Below are positions 33,518-42,111 of a stretch of DNA of 64,000 bases, in pieces. The notes beneath the pieces were generated by a model. The model worked only from the letters and a program-made list of their open reading frames with translations. It was not told the origin of the DNA and did not search any database. Positions within the stretch are counted from its first letter, which is position 1; every line of letters begins with the position of its first letter. The stretch comes from Marvinbryantia formatexigens (GTDB lineage Bacteria; Bacillota; Clostridia; Oscillospirales; Ruminococcaceae): contig JAETPU010000009.1 of assembly GCA_021771035.1 (NCBI GenBank), positions 62,001-126,000 of the forward strand, in the 5' to 3' direction. The position numbers and the translations under genes are program-made.

Positions 33518-34614
33518 TGACCTCACAAAAATCCTATATCGATACCTTTGAGATGATTCTCCTGCTGTTTATTGTCCGCATTTTTGCCGTCCTCACCTTC
33601 TCCGCCAAGGGCGGCGCGGTGAACGGCCTGGACGAGATGCTGGTGCTTCTGGGCACCTTTGCCGTATCCTTTCTCCTGATTATCCCCCTGTATTTTCTCA
33701 TCAAGCTGTATCCGGGCAAGGACATTGTGGACTGTACCGCCGTAGGGCTGGGCCAGCCCGCCGCCAAGGTGACCGCCGCGCTGCTGTGGCTCTTCTGCAT
33801 TTATACCGCGGCCAGCACCAGCAGCACCTTTGAATTCTTCATCACCACGGCGGTGTACCCGAAAAATTCCCACTGGATCATTCTGATCACCTTTTTGGCG
33901 GCCTGCCTGTATGCCAGTACACGGGGAATCGAGCCCATTGCAAGAGTTGGAATCTATATCTTTTTCGCCAGTATGCTCTCCTATTTCTTTATCCTTTTGG
34001 CACTGGCTCCCCAGGTCCGCCTTTCCAATTTTACGCCCCTGCTCTCCTCCTCCACAAAGGTGCTGGGAGATTCCGTCTTTTATTCCATGGGGCTGCGGGT
34101 GGACACCATCCTGTTTTTGATGCTCATTCCCCAGGTGAAGGGCCGCCTGACCAGGGCCTATGTGAAGGTGGGCGTGCTGGCGCTGGTGGTGTTCGAATTG
34201 CTCACCTTTATCACGGTGGGCTCCCTTGGCAACTACCTTTCCACACAGATTTTCCCCTATTACTCCGCAGCCAGCGTAGCGGAAGTCTCCTTTTTTCAGC
34301 GGCTGGACAGCCTGCATATGGCCATCTGGGTGCTGGTGTCCTTCATCCGGGCCTCCCTGTTTCTCCTGGTGGGCTCCTCCTGCCTGAATAAGCTGCTTCC
34401 CCTGCGGCTGCACAAGTTTTCCCCCTGGATTACCACCGGGGCCACCCTGGTTTTATCCCTCATTATTTCCCATAATGTGCGCATCCTGTATGCCACTATC
34501 AATTTCTGGGTCACTGTGGTTCCGGTGATGGTACTGGGAACCGTTCTGCCGGTGGTTCTCGTCATCATCGGCGCAGTCCGAAAGCACAAGGAGGCATCCC
34601 AATGCGCATCTTAA
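33517..34614 (+). CDS. Spore germination permease, GerB family (B subunit)
   Basis: A 365-residue membrane protein of the amino-acid/polyamine/organocation superfamily with about ten helices, the germinant-receptor B subunit that probably holds the germinant pocket. It starts TSQKSYIDTFEMILLLFIVRIFAVLTFSAKG, keeps the family's PLYFLIKLYPGKDIVD segment and shows helix-breaking glycines throughout. Start overlaps the A subunit stop and its end overlaps the C subunit start by 13 bp, so all three are translationally coupled. Confidence 0.94.
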   Translation: MTSQKSYIDTFEMILLLFIVRIFAVLTFSAKGGAVNGLDEMLVLLGTFAVSFLLIIPLYFLIKLYPGKDIVDCTAVGLGQPAAKVTAALLWLFCIYTAASTSSTFEFFITTAVYPKNSHWIILITFLAACLYASTRGIEPIARVGIYIFFASMLSYFFILLALAPQVRLSNFTPLLSSSTKVLGDSVFYSMGLRVDTILFLMLIPQVKGRLTRAYVKVGVLALVVFELLTFITVGSLGNYLSTQIFPYYSAASVAEVSFFQRLDSLHMAIWVLVSFIRASLFLLVGSSCLNKLLPLRLHKFSPWITTGATLVLSLIISHNVRILYATINFWVTVVPVMVLGTVLPVVLVIIGAVRKHKEASQCAS

Positions 34615-35777
34615 AAAAACTGTTCTGCATCACCCTGGCACTGCTGATGCCCATCCTGCTCACCACCGGATGCCTGCATTCCGCCGAGCTCAACGAGCGG
34701 GCGCTGGTGCAGGCCATGGGGATTGACCGCAAGAACGGGATGTATCAAATTACCCTGCAGGTGTTCGATCCCCAGGGCGGAGGCACCACCACAGCCGTGG
34801 ACGCCAGCAAGGTCAACAGCCAGGTGATCCTGGTGGAGGGCCAGACCATCTCCGAGGCATTTCTCAACGCGTCCCTGCAGCAGGGCAAGGAGGTGTTCTA
34901 TGGGCACAACAAGCTGGTGATCATCGGGGAATCCGCCGCCAGGGAGGGCATCAGCGCCATCACAAACTTTCTCAACAGCAATCCGGATTTCCGTCCCAAT
35001 GTGGATATGGCGGTCTGCCAGGGCGACGCCTCCGAGATTGTCTCCGCCCAGATAAGCCAGGGCCTGCTCCCGGCGCTGGAAATCCAGATGACCTTAGCCA
35101 ACGAGGAAAAAAACGGACAGATCTTTCGGGGACGGTTTTATCAGGTGATGCAGTCCCTGAGCTCTCCGGACCGGGACCCGTGTATGCCATTTGTGGAACT
35201 GTACCAGGATAAGCTGGGGAATTCCACGGTCCGGGTGTCGGGCACAGCCCTGTTTCACGACGAGTTTTTGGTGGGGCAGCTCAACCGTGAGGAGACCAAG
35301 GGCCTGCTGTTTGCCGCCAACAAGATGAAAAAGACCCTCGTCAACGTCCAGGACGATTCCCTGGGACTGGTTTCCCTGGAGGTAATTCGCTCCTCCACCG
35401 GTATCAAGGGAAGCTTCCAATGGGAAGAGGCCCCGGAATTCACCCTGCAAATCCGCCTGAAAAGCCGGGCGCAGGAGGTAAACGGCACCAAGCTCTCCAG
35501 CGTCAACGCCTCCAATGTCAAACAAATTGAAGAGGAGCAGGATGGGCAGATTGCAAAGACCATCGAAAATGCGCTGGAAAAAACGCTGGTGTTTTATGGG
35601 GTGGACCCCATTGGCTTGGAGCGCTACTGTCCGGCCAAAGTGCGCCGGCAGATCCAGGAAAACCGGGAACAGTGGCTGCAGGTGCGCGCACAGTCGCAGT
35701 TTCACGTGACGGTCACCAGTGAAATCGAAAGTTTTGGCCTGCAGAAAGACGGGGATTCGAAAGGAGGCCAGTCATGA
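34602..35777 (+). CDS. Ger(x)C family spore germination lipoprotein (C subunit)
   Basis: A 391-residue lipoprotein, third component of the receptor. The signal peptide KKLFCITLALLMPILLTTGC ends in a lipobox with the lipidated Cys at residue 23. The mature start HSAELNERALVQAMGIDR and later VFYGHNKLVIIGESAAREGI are Ger(x)C consensus. Coupled to gerB and overlapping the next gene by 4 bp. It is expected on the outer face of the inner spore membrane. Confidence 0.95.
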   Translation: MRILKKLFCITLALLMPILLTTGCLHSAELNERALVQAMGIDRKNGMYQITLQVFDPQGGGTTTAVDASKVNSQVILVEGQTISEAFLNASLQQGKEVFYGHNKLVIIGESAAREGISAITNFLNSNPDFRPNVDMAVCQGDASEIVSAQISQGLLPALEIQMTLANEEKNGQIFRGRFYQVMQSLSSPDRDPCMPFVELYQDKLGNSTVRVSGTALFHDEFLVGQLNREETKGLLFAANKMKKTLVNVQDDSLGLVSLEVIRSSTGIKGSFQWEEAPEFTLQIRLKSRAQEVNGTKLSSVNASNVKQIEEEQDGQIAKTIENALEKTLVFYGVDPIGLERYCPAKVRRQIQENREQWLQVRAQSQFHVTVTSEIESFGLQKDGDSKGGQS

Positions 35778-36154
35778 AACGGGTTTTAATTGCCACCGGG
35801 ATCCTTCTGGCTATCATTTCAGTCAGTCTGGGAAGCCTGGTATATATCCATTCCACAATCAGCCGCCTGGAACTTCAGATTACCGAAATTGAGGAGGAGG
35901 TTCTCCGGGAGGATTATCAGGCCGCCCAGGCGCACACCACAGAGCTGGTGACCCACTGGCACCAGGTAGAGCCGATTCTGGTGCGTCTGGTGCGCCATTC
36001 CGCTATCGACGAGACGACCGGGGATCTGGCAAAGCTGCCCTACCTGCTGGAATATGAGCACTACGGGGAATTTATGTCGGAGCTCTCCCGGGCCAAGATG
36101 ATTATCCTGCGCATCTGGGAGGACGAAGTGCCCAATCTCAAGAATATTCTATAG
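35774..36154 (+). CDS. DUF4363 family small membrane-anchored protein
   Basis: A 126-residue protein with one N-terminal membrane helix (VLIATGILLAIISVSLGSLVYIHS, residues 4-27) and a helical outside domain with coiled-coil character (ISRLELQITEIEEEVLREDYQAAQAHTTELVTHWHQVEPIL). It fits DUF4363, often linked to ger operons in clostridia. The start overlaps the gerC stop (ATGA), with an AAGGAGG just upstream inside gerC. A germination accessory role is inference from position. Confidence 0.85.
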   Translation: MKRVLIATGILLAIISVSLGSLVYIHSTISRLELQITEIEEEVLREDYQAAQAHTTELVTHWHQVEPILVRLVRHSAIDETTGDLAKLPYLLEYEHYGEFMSELSRAKMIILRIWEDEVPNLKNIL

Positions 36155-36644
36155 CGCAAAGGCCCTGCGGCGCTGCTCCGCGTGTTCCGGCAGGTTATCT
36201 CAGCCTGTGTTCCATGACGTTTTCCACTGTATTGCGCACCGCCACGGGCAGATGCAAAAGCGGCATCTCACAAATGATAAGGGCGTATGCCAAAAGAGAT
36301 ACCGGCCGCAAGCAGCCGGTATCTCTTTTTCATGGGTTGGGAAGCCAACCGTTTTACAGTAAGGGTACGCTGTCCTCTTACCCCTTCCCGTATCCGGCAA
36401 ATCAGCCTATGCATCCACCGGATTGAAAAGCAGAAAAACATGGGGCGAAGAGAGATTTGTCTGGTTTCAGGCGGCAGGGCAAGCAGTGCGCAAGCGAGAG
36501 CCTTCCAGGCTTCCCGGGTGTGCAAGTTTTAGTCCTGACAGAGCCGCTACAGCTCCCCGGCAGGGCCGGGAACCCTCTATACGTGGTGAGCCCCGGTTTC
36601 CAGCATGATACCCTGCCAAACCGGAAATGAACCTCCCTCTGCCA
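36155..36644. other. Intergenic region between ger operon and GH38 gene
   Basis: 490 bp between convergent genes. It contains the ger terminator (36292-36330); the remaining 310 bp next to the mannosidase stop show no gene, RNA or second terminator. Confidence 0.5.
36292..36330 (+). terminator. Terminator of the ger operon
   Basis: A perfect 15-bp stem AAAAGAGATACCGGC with its complement, loop of 8 nt, ending in five T. The A-run on the other side lets it work for leftward GH-operon transcripts too. Confidence 0.85.
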
Positions 36645-39600
36645 TTACCGGAACCAAAGCAGATAGGTCTGAACCTCAAAGGGGCCCAGTTCAAAGGGAA
36701 TCACACTGCCCTCGGTGATGGGGCCTATCGCCTCCTCCAGAGGATTGGACAAGGCATACCGCACCAGATCCAAATCGGAGCGCAACTCTCCCTTGGCGCA
36801 GCCGCCCCGGCACTCGTGCAGGCGAACCACCACTGCATCGCCCCGTTTGGCCTTTTTTACCGCATCCACTGTCACGCTTCGGTTATCGACGCGAAGGATG
36901 CTGCGCTCCTCCAGGACGGATTCTCCCTTGGAAACCAGAATCGGCAGGTTTAACGCGGCAGCCTCCTCGATGGTATCCCCCTGGGCTACACCGCCCTCAT
37001 GGCCCATAATGGAATAGGTAAAGTAATGTTCGCCCATATCGGCAGAGGTATCCGGGAATTTGGCGCTCTTGAGCAGGGACAGGCTCATCACGTTCCCCTG
37101 GACGCCATAGCCGTATTTGCTGTCGTTGAGCAGGCTGACGCCGTAATCGGTCTGGGAAAGATCCGCCCAGCGGTGGCCCACCACCTCAAATTTTGCCTCG
37201 TCCCAGCTGGTGTTGCGGTGATTGGGGCGCTCCACATAGCCGTACTGAATCTCATAGGAAGCCTTTGTGGAACGGATATTCACCGGGAACAGCACCTTCA
37301 GCATCCGGTTGGACTCATGCCAGTCCACACGGGTGGCAAAATCGATCCGCGGCGAATTGGCATACAGGGTCATATCCTGGATAATCTGGGAATGGTGGTA
37401 GCGGTAGTCAAAACGCACCACCACCCGCAGCGCCGAACACTCCAGCACCTCAGGATTGGCCTGCGCCGCCAGGGCCTCCCCCTTCTGGGGATAGAAGGGC
37501 TCCAGCTCCCAGGCGTCATACTCCAGCGGCTTATCCTCATACACCATCAGGCGGTTGGCGCCGGAATCCCCGGCTAAAAGCTGCCGGGCACAGCGCCTAT
37601 CATAAATTTCCCCGATGCTGCCGTCCGGGTTCCACTTCAGGCGGTAGAAGGGGGTGGTCACGACGCGCTCTTCCACATCCACAACCATGCCGCTGGGCTT
37701 TTCGGAGACCTCCCCGGGGATAAAGCGGATGGTACGGCAGCTCAAGGGTTGCATGGGCACCCGGACCCGGTAGCCCTCCCAGCCCCGCACGGCGGTGAGC
37801 TCCTCCCCCGACTGACCCACAAACCGGCCTTCCCGCTCCTCGGGGACCCAGGACAAGTCCGCCCGGGCAAAGCTGGAGAAATTATACAGGGTATAGCTGT
37901 CATTGGAGGGCGTTTCGATTTTCTCAAGCCCCGCCTGGCAGGCGCTGTGCAGGAGTTCCTGCGCCCTTTGGTATTCCTTTTGGGAATCCGCATACACCTC
38001 ATGGATGGAGGAACCGGGAATAATATCGTGGAACTGGTTGCGCAGCACAATTTTCCAGGCCTCATCCAACGCGGACTCCTCATAGGTATTCCACAGCACA
38101 TAGCTCAGAGAGGAAATCCACTCCGCCTGGCACAGGGAAAATTCCAACCGGCGGTTCTTTTGTTTATTCTGGGCCTGAGAGGTATAGGTTCCCCGGTGAA
38201 ACTCCAAATAGAGTTCCCCATCCCAAACCGGGACCTTCTCCCCGGCCTTATCGGCGTCCGCATGGATTTTTTCGAAAAACTCCCGGGAGGACGCGGCCTT
38301 GACATTGGGCAGCCCGGGCAGTCTTGCCATGGCGCGCCTCATCTTGAGCATATTGCGGTTGGGGCCGCCTCCGCCGTCTCCAAAGCCGTAGGAAATGAGC
38401 GTATTCTGAGTGATATCCTTGTTTTTAAACTTTTCCCAGCTTCCCAGCACGCTGCGGGGGCTGAGCATTCCATTGTAGGTGGCAAAGCGGGAAGTAAGCG
38501 GATGACCGATTTCCGGAGTATTGATAAAATAGGTCAAAATTTCCGTTCCATCGATTCCCTTCCAGCGGAAGAGATCGTTGGGCATGGTATTATATTTGTT
38601 CCAGCTGATTTTCGTCGTCATAAACGTATCGATACCGCATTGGCGAAGCAGCTGGGGCAGCGCCCAGCTGTAGCCGAACACATCCGGCAGCCACAGGGTA
38701 TGGCAGCGCACCCCGAACTCCTCTTGAAAGAAGGTGATCCCCTCCAGCAGCTGGCGTACTAATGATTCCCCGGAGGTTACGTTGCAGTCCGCCTCCAGCC
38801 ACATGGCCCCATCGGCTTCCCAGCGGGAATCGGAAACCCGCTGTTTTATTTTGCCGTACAGTTCCGGGGAGTCCTCCTTGATGAACTGGTACAGCTGGGG
38901 CTGGCTCTGCAAGAAGACATACTCGTCAAACTCCTCCATCAGGCGCAGCACGGTGGAAAAGGAACGCATGGCCTTTTCCCGGGTGTGCCTGAGACGCCAC
39001 AGCCAGGCCACGTCGATGTGGGTGTGCCCCACTCCCCAGACAGTAACCTTACTGTTCTTTTCCATCCTGTCCAGATCATGATTCAGGCAATCCAAGGCCT
39101 CGCCCACCGTATCATAAAAGCGGTCCTCATCCCAGTTGAGGATTGCCAGGGCCCTATCGGCGGCATCCAGCAGGGCATAGTAGTTCCCGTCGCTCTCAGG
39201 CAGCAGCTTGAGCGTCTTATAGATGGCCTTGAAAAAGTAATACAGGGCGTCGGTGTCCTCATGCAGATAGCCCACCTGCATCCGGCGCGCCTGGTGGTAT
39301 TGAGTTTTTGGCGCTCCCCCGCCCTGAAGCCCGCTCCACAGGAGCAGCTGGAGATTGACGGTTTTCCCCGCCCACTCCGGGGAAAACACAACGTCCCGAT
39401 GGTTGGCGTCAATCCCCTGGTAAGGGTGCGAATCCAGGTACAAAAGTCCCTCAAAGCCGTCGTTGTTCCCGTGCCCGGTGTTTCCGAAATCGAATATCCC
39501 AACAGGGGTAAGCCCCCGGCGCCGGGTGGGAAGCTCCAGCACCTTCTGGCACCACCAGTATTGATCCCATCCGCTCAGGAAATCCCCGGTACAGAGTTCC

Positions 39601-39755
39601 CTGCCCTGCACCGTCTGAGGCGGCTGCCGGTGAATCCCGTCCTCAACCTCAGGCGCCTCCATCAGCTGCATGGGGGAGATGTCCTGCAAGTTTACATACC
39701 GAAACGCCTCCAGCTCCCGGGTGCGTTTTTCCAATTTTTCCAGCGTAAAATCCAA
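36645..39755 (-). CDS. Alpha-mannosidase, glycoside hydrolase family 38
   Basis: A 1036-residue cytosolic enzyme. An N-terminal region of about 235 residues precedes the GH38 catalytic domain with zinc-binding GHTHIDVAWLWR (His246 and Asp248) and the nucleophile Asp358 in HTLWLPDVFGYS. The helical middle segment and the C-terminal beta domains follow (PSNDSYTLYNFSS, and YGYGVQGNVMSLSLLKSAKFPD near the end). The order and length fit bacterial retaining alpha-mannosidases acting on small mannosides. The start is TTG at 39755, with AAGGAGG 8 bp upstream; no nearby ATG is in frame. No signal peptide. Last gene of the four-gene operon. Confidence 0.95.
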   Translation of the reverse strand: MDFTLEKLEKRTRELEAFRYVNLQDISPMQLMEAPEVEDGIHRQPPQTVQGRELCTGDFLSGWDQYWWCQKVLELPTRRRGLTPVGIFDFGNTGHGNNDGFEGLLYLDSHPYQGIDANHRDVVFSPEWAGKTVNLQLLLWSGLQGGGAPKTQYHQARRMQVGYLHEDTDALYYFFKAIYKTLKLLPESDGNYYALLDAADRALAILNWDEDRFYDTVGEALDCLNHDLDRMEKNSKVTVWGVGHTHIDVAWLWRLRHTREKAMRSFSTVLRLMEEFDEYVFLQSQPQLYQFIKEDSPELYGKIKQRVSDSRWEADGAMWLEADCNVTSGESLVRQLLEGITFFQEEFGVRCHTLWLPDVFGYSWALPQLLRQCGIDTFMTTKISWNKYNTMPNDLFRWKGIDGTEILTYFINTPEIGHPLTSRFATYNGMLSPRSVLGSWEKFKNKDITQNTLISYGFGDGGGGPNRNMLKMRRAMARLPGLPNVKAASSREFFEKIHADADKAGEKVPVWDGELYLEFHRGTYTSQAQNKQKNRRLEFSLCQAEWISSLSYVLWNTYEESALDEAWKIVLRNQFHDIIPGSSIHEVYADSQKEYQRAQELLHSACQAGLEKIETPSNDSYTLYNFSSFARADLSWVPEEREGRFVGQSGEELTAVRGWEGYRVRVPMQPLSCRTIRFIPGEVSEKPSGMVVDVEERVVTTPFYRLKWNPDGSIGEIYDRRCARQLLAGDSGANRLMVYEDKPLEYDAWELEPFYPQKGEALAAQANPEVLECSALRVVVRFDYRYHHSQIIQDMTLYANSPRIDFATRVDWHESNRMLKVLFPVNIRSTKASYEIQYGYVERPNHRNTSWDEAKFEVVGHRWADLSQTDYGVSLLNDSKYGYGVQGNVMSLSLLKSAKFPDTSADMGEHYFTYSIMGHEGGVAQGDTIEEAAALNLPILVSKGESVLEERSILRVDNRSVTVDAVKKAKRGDAVVVRLHECRGGCAKGELRSDLDLVRYALSNPLEEAIGPITEGSVIPFELGPFEVQTYLLWFR

Positions 39756-39768
39756 AGGGGTTCCCTCC

Positions 39769-42015
39769 TTATTTCCTCGATATGGTAATGGTCTGACCCG
39801 CTTTCAGGGTGACACACAGAATGTCCTTCTCCCGGCATACGGCATACTCCAAGGAACAGGAGAACCCTTCCGGGAAGGGGCTGCGCAGCCGGTAACAACC
39901 ATCATGACAGGCGCTCAGCGTGATGGAGTTTACCGCGCCGCCGCACATGGAGGCGCTCACCAGCACTCCATTGGGGCCGCGGAACTGTTCAAAGGAGACT
40001 TCGCCCTCGTGCCACTGCTTTGGAATTGCCGGGAAAAACTCCAGCAGATCCCGCTGTGTGCCCAAGAGCATCTCCTGCAATGCGTCCGCCGCCGCCATGT
40101 TGGCCTCCAGGGTGAAGGGGCGGTAGTGGTACTTAGAGAGGCCCCGGCGCTGATAATCCCCGTTGAGGTGGAACCCGTTGGGGGAACAGAAATTCTCCCA
40201 GAACAGCTTGAGCTGGTAGGCCGCTCCCTCGCCGTTATGCTGCATACAGTAGAACGCGGACATCCACGGGAAGGAAAATCCCACCCAGTTTCCGGTTCCC
40301 AGCACCTCCAGGTTCTCCACCGAGGCATCGATGACGGCTCGATCCGCCTCATCCTCATAGTGCAGCTGCCGCAGGGGATACACCGCCATCATGTGGGAAT
40401 GGTGCCGGTGGGATTCCGTCAGGGATTCATCCGGCGAGAGCATCAGGACGTTTCTCTCGTTGACCGGCAGCTGGGGCAGGGCGTTTAAAATTTCCTGCCA
40501 GCGGTTCTCCTCGCCGGTGCCAAGCTGGCGGGCGAAGCGCACCAGCTGGGTAAACAGATAGCGCAGCAGGGAGAGATCATAGGTGCTGTTGGGGGTTACC
40601 CAGGCATTACTGGTATTGTCATGGATTTCCGGAGAGCTGGACACCGGCAGCACCAGCTGGCCCTCCTCATTTTTTTCCAGCAGCCCTTCCAGGCACTCGC
40701 CGGTGAGCTTCAGGTACGGATAGGCCCGCTCCCTGAGGAAAGTTTCGTCCCCAGTCAGGGTGTAGTGGCGCTCAAACAGCTGGCAGAGCCACAGCTGGTT
40801 GGTGGGGCTGTAGGAATACATACACCACCCGCCCATGGGCTTGCCCTGGATGGTCATAATAGAGGGCATACAGATGCCGGGCGTCCCATAAAACTCCCGG
40901 GCAAAGGCCTTTCCCTCATCCAGAAGGCCCCACAAAAAGTCCAGAAAGCTCTCGCCCGCCGCCAGATGGTTGGCCTTCAGATAGCTGGCATAGCACAGCT
41001 GGGTGTTTAAGTCGTTGTGGTAATCCCCCTTCCAGGGCGGCAGCTCGCCGTTATCCGCTGTCCATACGCCCTGCAGCGGCATGGGCGGGCAGCCCTTTCG
41101 GGAACAGGCCCCCAGCAGATAGTTGGTCCGGTACCAATTCACCTCAAAGAGCTCGTCCGGCAGGGTGACGGCGCTTTCAGACCAATACTGCTCCCACCAT
41201 CCGCGGTGCTCCAGATAACAGGCGTCATACCCGGCGTCCAGGCTCCGGCGCAAAGTATCCAGGGCCTGCTCCCGCCAGTTTTCGCCGTCCAGGCTGGCGG
41301 CCACCGTATAGGCTATCAGCGTTTTTCCGTCCTGTTCCCGCATATCCAGCCAGATTCCATAGGTCAGCTGTTCATCCACCTGCTGTTCGAACCAGCGAAG
41401 GGTTTTATGCTGTCCAAACACCGGCGGCGCATAGCACAGAAACTTGAGCGACCCGGCGGACACCGATTCCTCTCCCTCTTCGTTTTCCTGATTTTCACAG
41501 GTTTTGACGCCGAATTGGGGATTCTCCAGGCGAACCGAAAAACTGCCGGCAGGGCAGCTCAGCCGGATGAGCCCAACCGGGGCCACGGCGCTCAAAAAGC
41601 TCTCCAGGACAATGGGGGACTGGCCAATTTTAACGCAGGCATGGGCATCGGCCAGGTGCAGCCGGGAGGATACCGGCAGACCGGGGGCAAACTGGAGCAC
41701 CAGCTTTCCCGCCGGCAGCTTGGTGGGCGCCGCGTGGCGGTACGGGGCGTCAAAAAGCTCCAGCTGCGTGTGCATATCGCCGTCTCTGGCGGCCTGCACT
41801 AAATTTTTAAAGCGGTACCGCTCATCCGAGAGTTCCGGAGCCGGAGTATTGTCCCATAAATCGCCCCGGTCCAGGCTCAGGCGCAGCGCATCGGAGGCCC
41901 CCCAGATGAGGCAGCCCATCTTTCCGTTTCCCAGCGGCAGGGCTTCATCCCAGCTGGCAATGGCTTTTTTGGCCAGAATATCGCAGTTCTCCTTGGGCAG
42001 CTTATATGATTTCAT
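39769..42015 (-). CDS. Glycoside hydrolase family 95 (alpha-L-fucosidase / alpha-L-galactosidase type)
   Basis: A 748-residue inverting enzyme of GH95. The N-terminal beta domain begins AIASWDEALPLGNGKMGCLIWG, a family signature, and the (alpha/alpha)6 domain carries GDYHNDLNTQLCYASYLKANH, corresponding to the catalytic N-x-N-type motif. A later SSPEIHDNTSNAWVTPNSTYD segment and TESHRHHSHMMAVYPL are also typical. GH95 members cleave alpha-1,2-L-fucose or alpha-L-galactose; which one cannot be read here. Start ATG 42015, RBS GGGAGGAAC. No signal peptide, so it acts on imported oligosaccharides. Confidence 0.92.
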   Translation of the reverse strand: MKSYKLPKENCDILAKKAIASWDEALPLGNGKMGCLIWGASDALRLSLDRGDLWDNTPAPELSDERYRFKNLVQAARDGDMHTQLELFDAPYRHAAPTKLPAGKLVLQFAPGLPVSSRLHLADAHACVKIGQSPIVLESFLSAVAPVGLIRLSCPAGSFSVRLENPQFGVKTCENQENEEGEESVSAGSLKFLCYAPPVFGQHKTLRWFEQQVDEQLTYGIWLDMREQDGKTLIAYTVAASLDGENWREQALDTLRRSLDAGYDACYLEHRGWWEQYWSESAVTLPDELFEVNWYRTNYLLGACSRKGCPPMPLQGVWTADNGELPPWKGDYHNDLNTQLCYASYLKANHLAAGESFLDFLWGLLDEGKAFAREFYGTPGICMPSIMTIQGKPMGGWCMYSYSPTNQLWLCQLFERHYTLTGDETFLRERAYPYLKLTGECLEGLLEKNEEGQLVLPVSSSPEIHDNTSNAWVTPNSTYDLSLLRYLFTQLVRFARQLGTGEENRWQEILNALPQLPVNERNVLMLSPDESLTESHRHHSHMMAVYPLRQLHYEDEADRAVIDASVENLEVLGTGNWVGFSFPWMSAFYCMQHNGEGAAYQLKLFWENFCSPNGFHLNGDYQRRGLSKYHYRPFTLEANMAAADALQEMLLGTQRDLLEFFPAIPKQWHEGEVSFEQFRGPNGVLVSASMCGGAVNSITLSACHDGCYRLRSPFPEGFSCSLEYAVCREKDILCVTLKAGQTITISRK

Positions 42016-42111
42016 CTTTGTTCCTCCCAATTTGTTGTTATTTGGGCCTGTCGATTCAGAAGCATTTTGAATTGCGGCGCAGAATGCCCCCTTAGCTTCG
42101 GACAGGCTCCA